Shown: piece by piece, positions 15,628 to 25,357 of the stretch | Numbering within the stretch: position 1 is the first letter of the stretch | How the letters are laid out: each line of letters opens with the position of its first letter | Source: DTDR01 sp964505415 | Lineage (GTDB): Bacteria; Hydrothermota; Tepidihabitantia; Tepidihabitantales; DTDR01 | DNA length: 64,000 bases | Assembly: GCA_964505415.1 (NCBI GenBank) | Contig: CAZDHW010000006.1 | Coordinates: 1-64,000 of the forward strand | Reading direction: 5' to 3' | Translations under genes and position numbers: made by a program | Notes under the pieces: model-generated | Told to the model about the DNA's origin: nothing | Databases searched by the model: none | What the model saw: the letters and a program-made list of their open reading frames with translations, nothing else

Positions 15628-15897
15628 ATGGGGTTAACAAAAGAAAGAAAAAAGGAAATTATTGAGCAATTTAGACTTCACGAAAAAGATACTGGTTCAC
15701 CGGAAGTACAGATTGCTATTTTAACTGAAAGAATAAAAAACTTAACTCAGCATTTGCAGATCCATAAAAAAGATAAACATTCCCGGAGAGGCTTAATAAA
15801 ATTAGTAAACCAAAGGCGTAAACATCTTAATTATTTAATGAAATATCATAAAGAGCGATATCTTAAAATTATTGAAAGATTAGGTTTAAAAGGCTGA
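15628..15897 (+). CDS. rpsO: 30S ribosomal protein S15
   Basis: S15 is 89 residues, with the full family sequence: FRLHEKDTGSPEVQIAILT, LTQHLQIHKKDKHSRRGL and VNQRRKHLNYL. It binds the 16S central domain early in assembly. GAGGAG about 6 bases before the ATG is a strong ribosome-binding site. Its stop overlaps the pnp start, the common rpsO-pnp arrangement. Confidence 0.97.
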   Translation: MGLTKERKKEIIEQFRLHEKDTGSPEVQIAILTERIKNLTQHLQIHKKDKHSRRGLIKLVNQRRKHLNYLMKYHKERYLKIIERLGLKG

Positions 15898-17990
15898 TGA
15901 GTAAAGTTGAGATAGAAGTTGGAAAAAGACTTTTATCAATTGAGACGGGAAATCTCGCTCGTCAGGCTGATGGAAGTGTATTAGTCCGGTATGGTGATAC
16001 GGTAGTTTTAACTACTGTTACCTATAAAAAAGAAAAAAATAATACTTTCCAAGATTTCTTGCCCTTAACGGTGGATTATAGAGAATTAGCTTACGCAGCC
16101 GGTAAAATTCCCGGGGGTTTTTTTAAAAGAGAAGGAAAGCCTCGAGACAAAGAGATTTTGGTTTCTCGTTTGATTGATCGTTCAATACGGCCGCTTTTTC
16201 CTAAAGGGTTTAACCAAGAGATACAAGTAATTAGTTTTCTTCTTTCCTTCGATCAAGAAAATGAAGGTGATGTGTTAGGAATTATTGGCGCTTCTGCTAG
16301 TCTGTGTTTGTCTGAAGTTCCTTTTTTGGAGCCAATAGGTGCCGTTCGAATTGGCAAAATTGAAAGAAAATATGTGGTGAATCCTACTATAAAAGAATTA
16401 GAAATCTCTACTATGGATTTAGTAATAAGTGCTACCAGAAATACCCCAGTAATGTTAGAAGGCGATGGTAAAGAAGTTTCTCCTCAAGAGATCATAGAAG
16501 CTATTGAAATAGCCATGGAAGAGATAAAAAAAATAATCGATGCCCAAGAAAGATTAATAAGTAGCCATATTACTAAATTAGAAGTTTCGGAACGATTGGT
16601 ACCGGAAGAGTTTGAGAAAGAAGTAATTAGTTTAATAAAAGAAAAAGTAATTCAAGCTTATCAAATTGTTGACAAAAAGGAAAGGCAAGAGAACTTACGA
16701 AAGATTCGGGAAGAAGTTTTTGAACTGTTAAAAGAAAAGTATCCCGATTGTGAAAATCAAATCCAATATGTAATAGAAGAAATCGCAAGAAGGTATATGC
16801 GCGAACTAATAATAAAAGACCGCAAACGAATTGATGGTCGAGCACCTGATGAAATCCGACCGCTTTCTTGTGCGGTATCGGTATTACCTCGAACCCATGG
16901 ATCTGCTATTTTTACGCGTGGTCAAACTCAATGTTTAGCTGTAGTGACTTTAGGAACCAAAAGTGACGAGCAGATTATTGACGACTTAGAAGGAGAGGAA
17001 ACAAAGCGTTTTATGCTTCATTATAATTTCCCACCCTTTTCTACCGGTGAAGTGAGACCCTTAAGAGCTCCCACCAGACGAGAAATCGGCCATGGTTTTT
17101 TGGCCGAAAGGGCTTTTAAATATCTTTTGCCTACTGAAGAAGAATTTCCTTATACTATAAGAGTAGTTTCTGATATTTTGGAATCAAATGGTTCTTCTTC
17201 TATGGCTACAGTTTGCGGAGCTTCGCTTTCTCTTATGGATGCGGGAGTGCCTTTAAAAAAAGCGGTTGCCGGTATTGCTATGGGATTGGTTAAAGAAGAT
17301 AATGATTATGTAATTCTTACAGATATCACTGGTACGGAAGACCACTATGGCGATATGGATTTTAAAATTGCTGGCACCAAAGATGGAATTACTGCTATTC
17401 AATTAGATTTAAAAATTCAAGGTGTACCTTTAGAAATTTTAAAGGAAGCCATGGAGAAAGCTCGGGTTGCTCACAAAAAGATCTTAGAATTAATGGCTAA
17501 ATCTATTGACCAACCCCGAAAATGCCTTTCTTCTTTTGCTCCCCGTGTTTTTGCTTTTCAAATTCCTAAAGATAAAATCGGTGCGGTAATCGGAACCGGG
17601 GGAAAAGTTATTAGAAAAATAATTGACGAAACTAATACGGAGATTTTTATTGAGGATGATGGGAAAATAACCATTTCTGGTCCAACGGAAGAAGCAATTG
17701 AAAAAGCTAAATCAAGAATTATGGCAATCGTCGAAGATGTAGAGGTGGGTAAAGTTTATTTGGGAGAAGTTAAAAGAATAGCTCCTTTCGGTGTGTTTAT
17801 TGAAATCGCCCCCGGTAAAGAAGGACTTTGTCACATATCTCAATGGGCTAATTATAGAGTTAAAAATTTGTCTAACGAAGTAAAAATAGGTGATAAAGTT
17901 TTTGTTCGAGTAATTGCTATCGATGAAATGGGTAGGATTCAATTATCGCGAAAAGCTGTAGGAGTAAATGATACTAAAAGAAAAAATTGA
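15897..17990 (+). CDS. pnp: Polyribonucleotide nucleotidyltransferase (PNPase)
   Basis: PNPase degrades RNA phosphorolytically from the 3' end. The 697-aa protein has two RNase PH domains (about 1-210 and 305-535), with GGFFKREGKPRDKEIL and the catalytic region SNGSSSMATVCGASLSLMDAG, DHYGDMDFKIAGT. These are followed by a KH domain (IGTGGKVIRKI, about 560-620) and an S1 domain (YLGEVKRIAPFGVFIEI to IQLSRKA). The length is usual. It starts one base within the rpsO stop, and its end overlaps the M16 gene by 23 bases. Confidence 0.97.
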   Translation: MSKVEIEVGKRLLSIETGNLARQADGSVLVRYGDTVVLTTVTYKKEKNNTFQDFLPLTVDYRELAYAAGKIPGGFFKREGKPRDKEILVSRLIDRSIRPLFPKGFNQEIQVISFLLSFDQENEGDVLGIIGASASLCLSEVPFLEPIGAVRIGKIERKYVVNPTIKELEISTMDLVISATRNTPVMLEGDGKEVSPQEIIEAIEIAMEEIKKIIDAQERLISSHITKLEVSERLVPEEFEKEVISLIKEKVIQAYQIVDKKERQENLRKIREEVFELLKEKYPDCENQIQYVIEEIARRYMRELIIKDRKRIDGRAPDEIRPLSCAVSVLPRTHGSAIFTRGQTQCLAVVTLGTKSDEQIIDDLEGEETKRFMLHYNFPPFSTGEVRPLRAPTRREIGHGFLAERAFKYLLPTEEEFPYTIRVVSDILESNGSSSMATVCGASLSLMDAGVPLKKAVAGIAMGLVKEDNDYVILTDITGTEDHYGDMDFKIAGTKDGITAIQLDLKIQGVPLEILKEAMEKARVAHKKILELMAKSIDQPRKCLSSFAPRVFAFQIPKDKIGAVIGTGGKVIRKIIDETNTEIFIEDDGKITISGPTEEAIEKAKSRIMAIVEDVEVGKVYLGEVKRIAPFGVFIEIAPGKEGLCHISQWANYRVKNLSNEVKIGDKVFVRVIAIDEMGRIQLSRKAVGVNDTKRKN

Positions 17991-19233
17991 TGGCGTTACG
18001 ACAATTTTAGAACATCGACCTTACCATCCTTCGGTTGCTCTTTGTATTGCTTTTAATCATGGTTCTCGCGATGAGCCTTTAAATATGAATGGAGTCTCTC
18101 ATTTTGTGGAGCACATGCTTTTTAAAGGAACTAAAAATAAAACTGCTAAAGAAATTTCTTATTATGCCGAATCCATCGGTTGTATCTTGGATGCTTTTAC
18201 TGGCAAAGAGATGACCGGTATTTATGCTCGATTTTTAAAAGAATTTGCTAAATCGGTATGCGAATTGCTCACTGAAATAGTTTCTTATCCACTTTTTAAT
18301 TCTCAAGAATTTGAAAAAGAAAAAGAAGTAATAATTGAAGAAATAAAACAGTCTAATGAAGATGATGAGGATATTTTATTTAATCTTTTTTTTCAAACTC
18401 TTTTTCCTAATTCTTCCTTGGGAATGCCAATTGCCGGTGAGATAGAAACAATTAAAAAATTTACTCCTGAAATAGTTAAAAAGTTTTATCAAGAAAACTA
18501 TACCAAAGATAAAATGGTTGTTTGTGCCGTGGGTGATTTAGATAATTTCGACGTTTACCGACAGATAGGCAAACAACTTTTTTTAAAAGAAAAAGGAGAA
18601 ATAGAAAGAAAGATTAACGAAATATCTCAGGCTAATAAAATTGGTGTTAAAAGGAAAAGAGATTTGGATAGTGTACATTTTGTTTTAGGGAAAAAGATAT
18701 TTTTAAAAGAGGAAATCGAAAAATATGCGGTAGCAATTTTTAACACTTCTTTGGGTGGTTCTCTTTCGTCTCGACTTTTCCAACGGTTAAGAGAAGATGA
18801 AGGTTTAGTATATCAAATTTCTTCTTTTGTAGATTTTTATGTTGATGTAGGAATTTTTGGTGTTTACTTTGTTTGTGATAAAATAAAATTGGAGAAAACT
18901 CTAAATATAGTAGTTGAAGAGCTAATAAAATTGAAAGAAAAAAAACTTACCCAAAGAGAATATGAAATTGCTTTGAATTATACTAAAGGAGCAATCGTTA
19001 TTCATTTAGAAAATCCATTAAATCGGGGTTTTAATTTGGCAAAAAATGAATTTATTTATGGTCGTTGTTTTTCGGTTCAAGAAATTTTAGATACTTATAC
19101 TCAAATAAGAAAAGAACAAGTTGATTTGGTAACGGAAAAAATTTTAAATTCTTTAAAAGATTTTAGTGTTGCCAGTGTAGGTAATATTAGTGAGGAGGAT
19201 ATAAGTAAAATTTTACCCAAAGAACTGCAGTAA
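17968..19233 (+). CDS. M16-family zinc peptidase
   Basis: The inverted zinc motif HFVEH is at residues 45-49, with the third ligand Glu in the EKEVIIEEIKQ stretch (about 121), as in the M16 family (pitrilysin/processing peptidase). The second half contains the usual inactive domain with SLGGSLSSRLFQRLREDEGLVYQISS. At 421 aa it is the length of the single-chain PqqL/YmxG group that often follows pnp in bacteria. The start overlaps pnp. No signal peptide is present, so a cytoplasmic location is likely. Substrate unknown. Confidence 0.92.
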   Translation: MILKEKIDGVTTILEHRPYHPSVALCIAFNHGSRDEPLNMNGVSHFVEHMLFKGTKNKTAKEISYYAESIGCILDAFTGKEMTGIYARFLKEFAKSVCELLTEIVSYPLFNSQEFEKEKEVIIEEIKQSNEDDEDILFNLFFQTLFPNSSLGMPIAGEIETIKKFTPEIVKKFYQENYTKDKMVVCAVGDLDNFDVYRQIGKQLFLKEKGEIERKINEISQANKIGVKRKRDLDSVHFVLGKKIFLKEEIEKYAVAIFNTSLGGSLSSRLFQRLREDEGLVYQISSFVDFYVDVGIFGVYFVCDKIKLEKTLNIVVEELIKLKEKKLTQREYEIALNYTKGAIVIHLENPLNRGFNLAKNEFIYGRCFSVQEILDTYTQIRKEQVDLVTEKILNSLKDFSVASVGNISEEDISKILPKELQ

Positions 19234-19244
19234 AAGGAGGAATA

Positions 19245-20231
19245 ATGGAAGTTTTATTTTTAAATCTAAAAGATGTAAGGAAAATTTTAAAAATGGAAAT
19301 TGCTCTCCAAGCGGTAGAAAAAGCTTTCTACGAAAAAGGAATGGGACGAGTAATTATGCCGCCAAAAGTATATCTTTTTTACGAGAAATATCAAGGAGAT
19401 ATTAGGGTAATGCCTTCTTATCTTCCTACTTACGAAATATCTGGCGTTAAAGTTGTTAATGTTCACCCTAATAATCCCTTGAAATATAAATTGCCCAGTG
19501 TTATGGCCACGATTGTTTTAATCTCGCCGAAAAACGGAGCACCGTTAGCAATTTTAGATGGTACTGAAATTACTAATATTCGCACTGGGGCAGCCGGCGG
19601 AATAGCGACAAAATATTTGGCTCGTAAAAATGCTTCTGTACTTTCTTTAGTAGGAGCCGGTGTTCAAGCAGAGACTCAACTGTTAGCAATTGTTAAAGTT
19701 AGAAAAATTAAAAAAGTTAAGATTTTTGATATTAACTATAAAGTAGCTAAAAACTTTCAAAAAAAATTTCAACCCCAATTAGGCATACCTATTGTCATTT
19801 GTTCTTCTATTGAAGAATGTGTTCAAGATGCCGATATTATTTCTACTCAGACACCGGTAAGAGAACCAATAGTAAAAGCGGAATGGATTAAACCCGGTAC
19901 CCATATTAATGCTATTGGTGCTGATGCGCCAGGAAAAGAAGAGTTAGATCCAGAGATATTAAAAAAAGGAAGAATATATATTGACGATTGGGAGCAAGCA
20001 TCTCATTCGGGTGAAATTAATGTACCCTTAGAAAAGGGAATTATTAAAAAAGAAGATATCAAGGGTGAATTAGGAGAAGTCATTTGTGGCAAAATTCCTG
20101 GTCGCGAAAAAGATGATGAAATTACAATTTTCGATTCTACCGGTTTGGGAATTCAAGATTTAGTATGTGCTTATCAAGTTTATAAAATAGCAAAAAGAAA
20201 AAAAATCGGTAGAAAAATTCTCTTTTTTTAA
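19245..20231 (+). CDS. Ornithine cyclodeaminase / mu-crystallin family protein
   Basis: This NAD(P)-dependent enzyme family includes ornithine cyclodeaminase, alanine dehydrogenase and related imino-acid reductases. The 328-aa sequence has the substrate Lys region SGVKVVNVHPNNP, DGTEITNIRTGAAGGIATKYLA, a Rossmann motif LVGAGVQAETQL (about 137-148) and the conserved INAIGADAPGKEELD. The exact substrate cannot be chosen from sequence. A clear AAAGGAGG precedes the ATG. It follows the M16 gene closely and is followed by a glycosyltransferase gene. Confidence 0.88.
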   Translation: MEVLFLNLKDVRKILKMEIALQAVEKAFYEKGMGRVIMPPKVYLFYEKYQGDIRVMPSYLPTYEISGVKVVNVHPNNPLKYKLPSVMATIVLISPKNGAPLAILDGTEITNIRTGAAGGIATKYLARKNASVLSLVGAGVQAETQLLAIVKVRKIKKVKIFDINYKVAKNFQKKFQPQLGIPIVICSSIEECVQDADIISTQTPVREPIVKAEWIKPGTHINAIGADAPGKEELDPEILKKGRIYIDDWEQASHSGEINVPLEKGIIKKEDIKGELGEVICGKIPGREKDDEITIFDSTGLGIQDLVCAYQVYKIAKRKKIGRKILFF

Positions 20232-20234
20232 TGG

Positions 20235-21383
20235 ATGAGAATCTTAATGGTATCCGATGTCTATTTTCCTTATATTGGTGGTATACCGGTTCATATTTAT
20301 AATCTGGCTCAAGAATTGAGAAAAAGAAATCATATAGTAAAAATATTGACTACCAGATTCTCAGTTAATCGACTATTTAAAATTACTAATCCTTTATACC
20401 CGGAAAAAGATGATGAAAAGAATGTTTATCGAGTAGGAAAAGCATTAGTTTTTCGTGCTAATAAATCCTTTGCTTCTTTTCCATTTGGTTGGCGATTAGG
20501 TAAGCAGGTTAAAAAAATAGTGGAAGAGAACAATTTCGATATTATTCATATTCACGGTTCTTTAGCCCCGGTTTTGCCACTTTATATTTTGAAATTTTCT
20601 AAATCAAAAAATGTAATAACCCTTCATTCTTATTTTAAGAACAGTTTAGGTTATATATTTTTTCGTCCTTTTTTATATCCTTTTTTTAAAAAATTACACG
20701 GAATTATTGCTGTTTCTAATGCGGCTAAAATAGCAACAGAAAAATATTTTCCTGGTCGATATGAAATAATTCCTAATGGTGTTAATATTAATTTTTTTAC
20801 CCCAGAAGTACGTCCTTTTGAAAAATATTTTAATTATTATCCACGATTGTTATTTGTAGGTAGGTTTGAGCCGCGAAAAGGTTTGAAATACCTTTTACAA
20901 GCACTCCCGTTAATAAAAAAAGAATTTCCTAACTTTTTACTTTTAATTATAGGCAAAGGAGTATTGGGATATTCTTATTATGAATACCTCTCTTCAGAAG
21001 TTAAAAAAAATGTAGTGTTCTGTGGTGCTGTTCCTTTTGAAGATTTACCTCGTTATTATACTACTTGTAATATTTTTATAGCTCCTTCTATAGGTGCTGA
21101 AAGTTTTGGTATTATCCTCCTAGAAGCAATGGCGTGTGGTCGACCAATAGTAGCTTCTAACATTCCTGGTTATCGAGAAATTGTGGAAAATGGAAAAGAA
21201 GGATTTTTGGTTTCTCCTTGCGATTTTAAAGAAATTGCCGAAAAAGTAATTAAATTAGCGAAAGATCCATCGATGGCAAAAAAAATGGGGGAAAGGGGAC
21301 GAGAAAAAGCTTTAAATTACAGCTGGGAAAAAATCGGCATAAGGGTGGAGAATTTTTATTATAAAATACTTGCTTCTCCTTAA
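20235..21383 (+). CDS. Glycosyltransferase family 4 (GT-B fold)
   Basis: The 382-aa protein has the N-terminal glycine-rich motif YFPYIGGIPVHIYNLAQEL, IIPNGVNINFF, LLFVGRFEPRKGLKYLLQAL, and the EX7E motif in ESFGIILLEAM, all typical of retaining GT4 enzymes such as PimA-like mannosyltransferases. It acts at the cytoplasmic membrane face on glycolipid or polysaccharide intermediates; donor and acceptor are unknown. A close paralogue of the same layout lies at 62707-63852. An ATG at 20231 is out of frame; 20235 is the start. Confidence 0.9.
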   Translation: MRILMVSDVYFPYIGGIPVHIYNLAQELRKRNHIVKILTTRFSVNRLFKITNPLYPEKDDEKNVYRVGKALVFRANKSFASFPFGWRLGKQVKKIVEENNFDIIHIHGSLAPVLPLYILKFSKSKNVITLHSYFKNSLGYIFFRPFLYPFFKKLHGIIAVSNAAKIATEKYFPGRYEIIPNGVNINFFTPEVRPFEKYFNYYPRLLFVGRFEPRKGLKYLLQALPLIKKEFPNFLLLIIGKGVLGYSYYEYLSSEVKKNVVFCGAVPFEDLPRYYTTCNIFIAPSIGAESFGIILLEAMACGRPIVASNIPGYREIVENGKEGFLVSPCDFKEIAEKVIKLAKDPSMAKKMGERGREKALNYSWEKIGIRVENFYYKILASP

Positions 21384-21389
21384 TAAATT

Positions 21390-22709
21390 ATGATTGACCG
21401 GACTATTAAAAAAAATGAATTTTTTAATCTTTTTAAAATAAAAAATTTTATGATTTTTTCAATTTCCCAAGCCTTTTCTCTTTTTGGGGATAAGTTAGAT
21501 TATATGGCGCTTTTAGGCATGATCAGTTTTTTAGGACAAAAAAAAAATCTAGATCCTTCCCGAGCAATTTCACTTCTTTCGGTTGTTATTACTCTTCCCA
21601 CAGTAATCTTTGGTCCTTTTGCGGGAATTTTTATTGATCGTTGGGATAAAAAGAAAATTTTAATCTATAGTGATTTTTTTCGAGCTCTTTTAGTGGGGGT
21701 GATTCCATTTTTAATTCTTAAAACCTTAAATTTAATTTATATATACATAATTTGTTTTGTAGTTTTTTTATTAGGTTTATTTTTTAATGCTACTCGTTTA
21801 TCTATTATTCCTTATTTAGTGGCAAAAAGAAGGTTATTGGCAGCCAATTCTTTTAATAATTTATTAGGAAGATTAGCTACTCTTTTAGGTATTTTGGTGG
21901 GTGGTTTTATTGTTGATTGGAAGATTTGGGAAAAAATTGGTATTTCCCATAGTTGGGCAGCAGGCTTTTATATAGATGCTTTTACTTATTGGGTCTCGGT
22001 TGTCGCCTTAATTTATCTTTTTGCTCGAGTAAAATTAAGAAAAATAAATTTAGAAGATATTGGCGTAGAAAAACCAAAAAATTTTTTAAATTTAATTTTA
22101 GTTAATTTAAAAGTTATGATTAACGATTTTAAAAAAACTTCTCAGTTTGTTTTTAAAAATTCCGAAGTTCAGATAGTGATGATATCCATTTTTTTATTTG
22201 TAATTTTGGGCGCAGCCGCTTTGGTGCTTTATATACCTATCGTCCAGGAAGAAAATTTTAAATTGGGTACTTCCGGAGTAGGTTTTTTAGGTACCATAGG
22301 GTCTTTAGGGTTAATTTTAAGCTCCTTTGCTTACGGAATTTTGGGATATAAAGTAGAAAGAAAATTAGTTTTAACTGGAAGTTTTTTTATTTTTGGCGTA
22401 TTAGCAATTTTTTTGTCTTTGGTTAAAAATCTCCCGTTGGTAATTTTCTTAATTTTTCTGTGCGGTTTTTTACTTTCGCCCATTTTCGTTATTCAAGATA
22501 CTATATTGCAAGAAAGTGTTCCCGAAGAATTGCGGGGAAAAATTTTTTCGTTAAAAGAATGGTTTCTTCATTTATTTTTTGGTTTTTTTGCTTTGGTTAT
22601 TGGACAGCTAACTTATTTTTTTCAGCGTGCCAAAATTTTATTTTTTATTGGTATTTTGGTAATTATTTCTTCTTTAATTGTATTTTTTGTCTACCGTAAC
22701 AAAAAATAA
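21390..22709 (+). CDS. Major facilitator superfamily transporter
   Basis: This 439-aa protein has about twelve hydrophobic segments and the MFS signature after helix 2, FAGIFIDRWDKKKILIYSD. It belongs to the group of MFS exporters of the MefA/enterobactin-exporter type by general pattern. Inner membrane; substrate unknown. It lies 6 bases after the glycosyltransferase stop and converges on the sugar transferase gene. The extra plus-strand frame inside its 3' end is a shadow. Confidence 0.85.
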   Translation: MIDRTIKKNEFFNLFKIKNFMIFSISQAFSLFGDKLDYMALLGMISFLGQKKNLDPSRAISLLSVVITLPTVIFGPFAGIFIDRWDKKKILIYSDFFRALLVGVIPFLILKTLNLIYIYIICFVVFLLGLFFNATRLSIIPYLVAKRRLLAANSFNNLLGRLATLLGILVGGFIVDWKIWEKIGISHSWAAGFYIDAFTYWVSVVALIYLFARVKLRKINLEDIGVEKPKNFLNLILVNLKVMINDFKKTSQFVFKNSEVQIVMISIFLFVILGAAALVLYIPIVQEENFKLGTSGVGFLGTIGSLGLILSSFAYGILGYKVERKLVLTGSFFIFGVLAIFLSLVKNLPLVIFLIFLCGFLLSPIFVIQDTILQESVPEELRGKIFSLKEWFLHLFFGFFALVIGQLTYFFQRAKILFFIGILVIISSLIVFFVYRNKK

Positions 22710-22715
22710 TGTCCT

Positions 22716-24014
22716 TTAATAAGGATTTTCGTATATCAAAATTGATTTGAAAGTCAAAAGAATAATGGCTAAATCTAACCATAGAGACCAATTTTTAACA
22801 TAATATTCATCCAACAAAAGCCTTTCTTCTAAAGAAAGATTTCCTCTTCCGGAAATTTGCCACAGCCCAGTCAAACCAGGTTTAACTTTGGAGATTAATG
22901 GTAAATAATTTTTGATTAATTCCTGTTCCTCCGGTAGATAGGGGCGGGGGCCGACTAAAGACATTTCACCTTTTAAGATATTTATCAATTGAGGTAATTC
23001 GTCTAAACTAAACCTTCTTAAAATTTTTCCGATGGGAGTTATCAATTTTTCACTCCCCGGAACTTTTAATTTTTTTTGCCATTCGTTAAAATGTTGCTTT
23101 TTAAAAATTTCTTGATATTTTTGGGCATGAGTTTTCATAGTTCGAAATTTATAAATTGTAAAAATATTGCCGCCTAAACCAATTCTTTTTTGTTTATAAA
23201 AAATTGGGCCTGGCGAGGTTAATTTTATTAAAATAGCAATCAATAAAAATAAAGGTAGAGATAATATAAAAATAATTGTTGATAAAACGTAATCAATAAC
23301 TGTTTTTAGAAAAATATTAAAAGGTTTTAAAAGATTATATTTTGGTTTTAAAAAAAGATAACTGCCAATCTTTTCCAGTTCTACATCTTGGGTTTCTAAA
23401 ATATTTAGATCAGCTAAAACAAAAGTTTCTGAAAACGGCAAAGATGGTTTTTCTTTTAAAGATTTATTAGTTAAAATAACCACATCGGGTACTTCTTCAC
23501 CATTGGTTATTTGGTAGCCTAAATACTTTCGGCGGTTAATTTCTTTTTTAATTTCTTCAGCTATATTTTCTTCTCCAACAATTTTAACTTTCTTAACAAA
23601 AAAACTAATTTTGGCGAGTAAAAATTTAATAAACCATCGGGTAAGAGGTAACAAAATTAACGAAAAAAAGAAAGCCAATAATATCACTAATCGAGAAAAA
23701 ACATAGATTTGAGTTAGATAAGCTAAAAAAATGATAATTATTGTTCCTAACAAAAGTCCTTTCCATAATTTTTGAAGTTCTTCAGCAATATCAAATCTTT
23801 TGCTATATAAATCGTTAAAAAAAAATATTAAAAGATAAATAAATAAAAAATAAAAACGAGAACGAAAAATAATAAAAGGTAAAGGATTAGAAAGATTAGG
23901 AAAAATTTTCGGTAAAATTATTGCTCTTATTAAATAACTTAAAAAATAAGAAAAAGATAAACTTCCGAAATCAGTAGCTAAAAAAATTATAGCGGTAAAT
24001 AAGTTTTTTTTCAT
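22716..24014 (-). CDS. Exopolysaccharide-initiating sugar transferase (polyprenyl glycosylphosphotransferase)
   Basis: The enzyme transfers a sugar-1-phosphate to undecaprenyl phosphate to start polysaccharide repeat assembly. The N-terminal half holds four or five membrane segments and a short nucleotide-binding-like region. The last 190 or so residues are the catalytic domain: GPIFYKQKRIGLGGNIFTIY, FRTMKTHA, RRFSLDELPQLINILKGEMS and LVGPRPYLPEE. The 432-aa length fits the WbaP/WcaJ class. It is divergent from the SLBB export gene; together they suggest a capsule or exopolysaccharide system split across the chromosome. Confidence 0.93.
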   Translation of the reverse strand: MKKNLFTAIIFLATDFGSLSFSYFLSYLIRAIILPKIFPNLSNPLPFIIFRSRFYFLFIYLLIFFFNDLYSKRFDIAEELQKLWKGLLLGTIIIIFLAYLTQIYVFSRLVILLAFFFSLILLPLTRWFIKFLLAKISFFVKKVKIVGEENIAEEIKKEINRRKYLGYQITNGEEVPDVVILTNKSLKEKPSLPFSETFVLADLNILETQDVELEKIGSYLFLKPKYNLLKPFNIFLKTVIDYVLSTIIFILSLPLFLLIAILIKLTSPGPIFYKQKRIGLGGNIFTIYKFRTMKTHAQKYQEIFKKQHFNEWQKKLKVPGSEKLITPIGKILRRFSLDELPQLINILKGEMSLVGPRPYLPEEQELIKNYLPLISKVKPGLTGLWQISGRGNLSLEERLLLDEYYVKNWSLWLDLAIILLTFKSILIYENPY

Positions 24015-24020
24015 TTATTG

Positions 24021-24048
24021 ATTATAATGAGATTTTGGTTAATGTCAA
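24021..24048 (-). promoter_or_regulatory. Leaderless-type promoter of the sugar transferase gene
   Basis: On the minus strand TTGACA (24048-24043), a 16-base spacer and TATAAT (24026-24021), both perfect, are followed 6 bases later by the ATG at 24014. This is the cleanest leaderless promoter in the window. Confidence 0.75.
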
Positions 24049-24050
24049 CA

Positions 24051-24078
24051 TTGATTTTTAAATAAATTTTTATAAAAT
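24051..24078 (+). promoter_or_regulatory. Leaderless-type promoter of the SLBB export gene
   Basis: TTGATT (24051-24056), a 16-base spacer and TAAAAT (24073-24078), then 7 bases to ATG 24086. The -35 box lies two bases from the -35 box of the divergent sugar transferase promoter, so the two promoters could compete or share a regulator. Confidence 0.6.
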
Positions 24079-24085
24079 TACTACA

Positions 24086-25357
24086 ATGATTACATTCGTT
24101 ATTTATTTAGTAATAATTACTCAACAAATTACTTCCTCGCCTTCTTTTTTGCCTTCAACAATTTCTGGCACGGTTGGAACTTCATTTTCCTCAGCCAGAG
24201 CCGGAGAGTTAATTGGTGTAGAAGCGCCCATAATTTCTGAAGAATATATATTAATGCCGGGCGATAATTTGTTAGTTACTCTTAAAGGCAAAATAAATTA
24301 TTCTTACACCACTTGGGTTACTTATGAAGGTAAGATTCAAATTATGCTGAAAACTAATCTTCCAGAAAAATTAGAGACTGTGGATGTAATAAGAATAAGT
24401 GGGCTAACAATAAAAGAGGCTCAAGATTCTTTAACCAAAATTTTTCTTAAATATTACAAAGATATCCAAGTTACTCTTACTCTTGTTGGCCTTCGCTCAG
24501 GTGTGGTATTAGTTACGGGAGAAGTATATTATCCGGGAACTTATTATGCTTTGCCAGTAGAAAGAGTTTCTCAAATAATTGCGAAAGCGGGTGGAATAAC
24601 TCCTAATGGTTCAAAAATAAATGTAAAATTAATAAGAGGCAAAGATACTTTAAAAGTTAATATTGAAAAATTTGAAAATGAAGGGGATATAACAGCAAAT
24701 CCTTTTGTTCAATCAGGTGATAAAATTTATGTTCCACCGATTACCAAAAGTGTTCAAGTAAAAGGAGCAATTTTTGGTCGCGGAGAATACCGTTTAAGAA
24801 CCGCGGTTACTACTGTAGAAAGAGAAAGATTTAGCGAAGGCGAATACGAATTAGGGGAAGGAGAGAGGTTGCTAGATGTGTTGAAAAAAGCTGGCGGAGT
24901 AACTCCGTGGGCAGATTTGGATAATGCCTATTTAGAAAGAGAAATACCTAACGCTTCTAAGGTTAGAATACCTCTTAATTTAAGAAAATTGTTAATAGAG
25001 AAAGATTATTCTTATAATTTAGAATTAAAAAATGGCGATGTAATTTATATTCCGGAAAGAGAAAATAATATTTATGTAAACGGTGAAGTGGTAAATCCGC
25101 AAGCGTTTAAATTTCAGCATAATTTGACACTTTCTCAATATATCGCTATGGCCGGGGGGTATACTCGATATGCGGACGTTAAAAAAACTTACGTTATAAG
25201 AAAAGGTAAAAAAATTTCAAAAATAGCCAATTTGGAACTTTTGCCAGGAGATATTATTTTTGTACCGCGTATACCTTTAAAATTTTGGGAAGATTATTTG
25301 CAAATTTTTTCGGCTTTTTTCCCAGTAGCGCTAACAATTCTTTACTCTCTAAAATAA
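24086..25357 (+). CDS. Polysaccharide export protein with SLBB domains
   Basis: The 423-aa protein begins with a hydrophobic signal segment and then has a Poly_export domain (about 50-140, with YILMPGDNLLVTLKGKI). SLBB-type domains follow (VLVTGEVYYPGTYYAL, VQVKGAIFGRGEYRLR, IYVNGEVVNPQAFKFQH), ending in a short hydrophobic tail. Such Wza-like proteins form or contact the outer-membrane export pore. No lipobox Cys is seen after the signal, unlike Wza. No Wzc-type kinase is nearby. The stop abuts the efp stop. Confidence 0.88.
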   Translation: MITFVIYLVIITQQITSSPSFLPSTISGTVGTSFSSARAGELIGVEAPIISEEYILMPGDNLLVTLKGKINYSYTTWVTYEGKIQIMLKTNLPEKLETVDVIRISGLTIKEAQDSLTKIFLKYYKDIQVTLTLVGLRSGVVLVTGEVYYPGTYYALPVERVSQIIAKAGGITPNGSKINVKLIRGKDTLKVNIEKFENEGDITANPFVQSGDKIYVPPITKSVQVKGAIFGRGEYRLRTAVTTVERERFSEGEYELGEGERLLDVLKKAGGVTPWADLDNAYLEREIPNASKVRIPLNLRKLLIEKDYSYNLELKNGDVIYIPERENNIYVNGEVVNPQAFKFQHNLTLSQYIAMAGGYTRYADVKKTYVIRKGKKISKIANLELLPGDIIFVPRIPLKFWEDYLQIFSAFFPVALTILYSLK

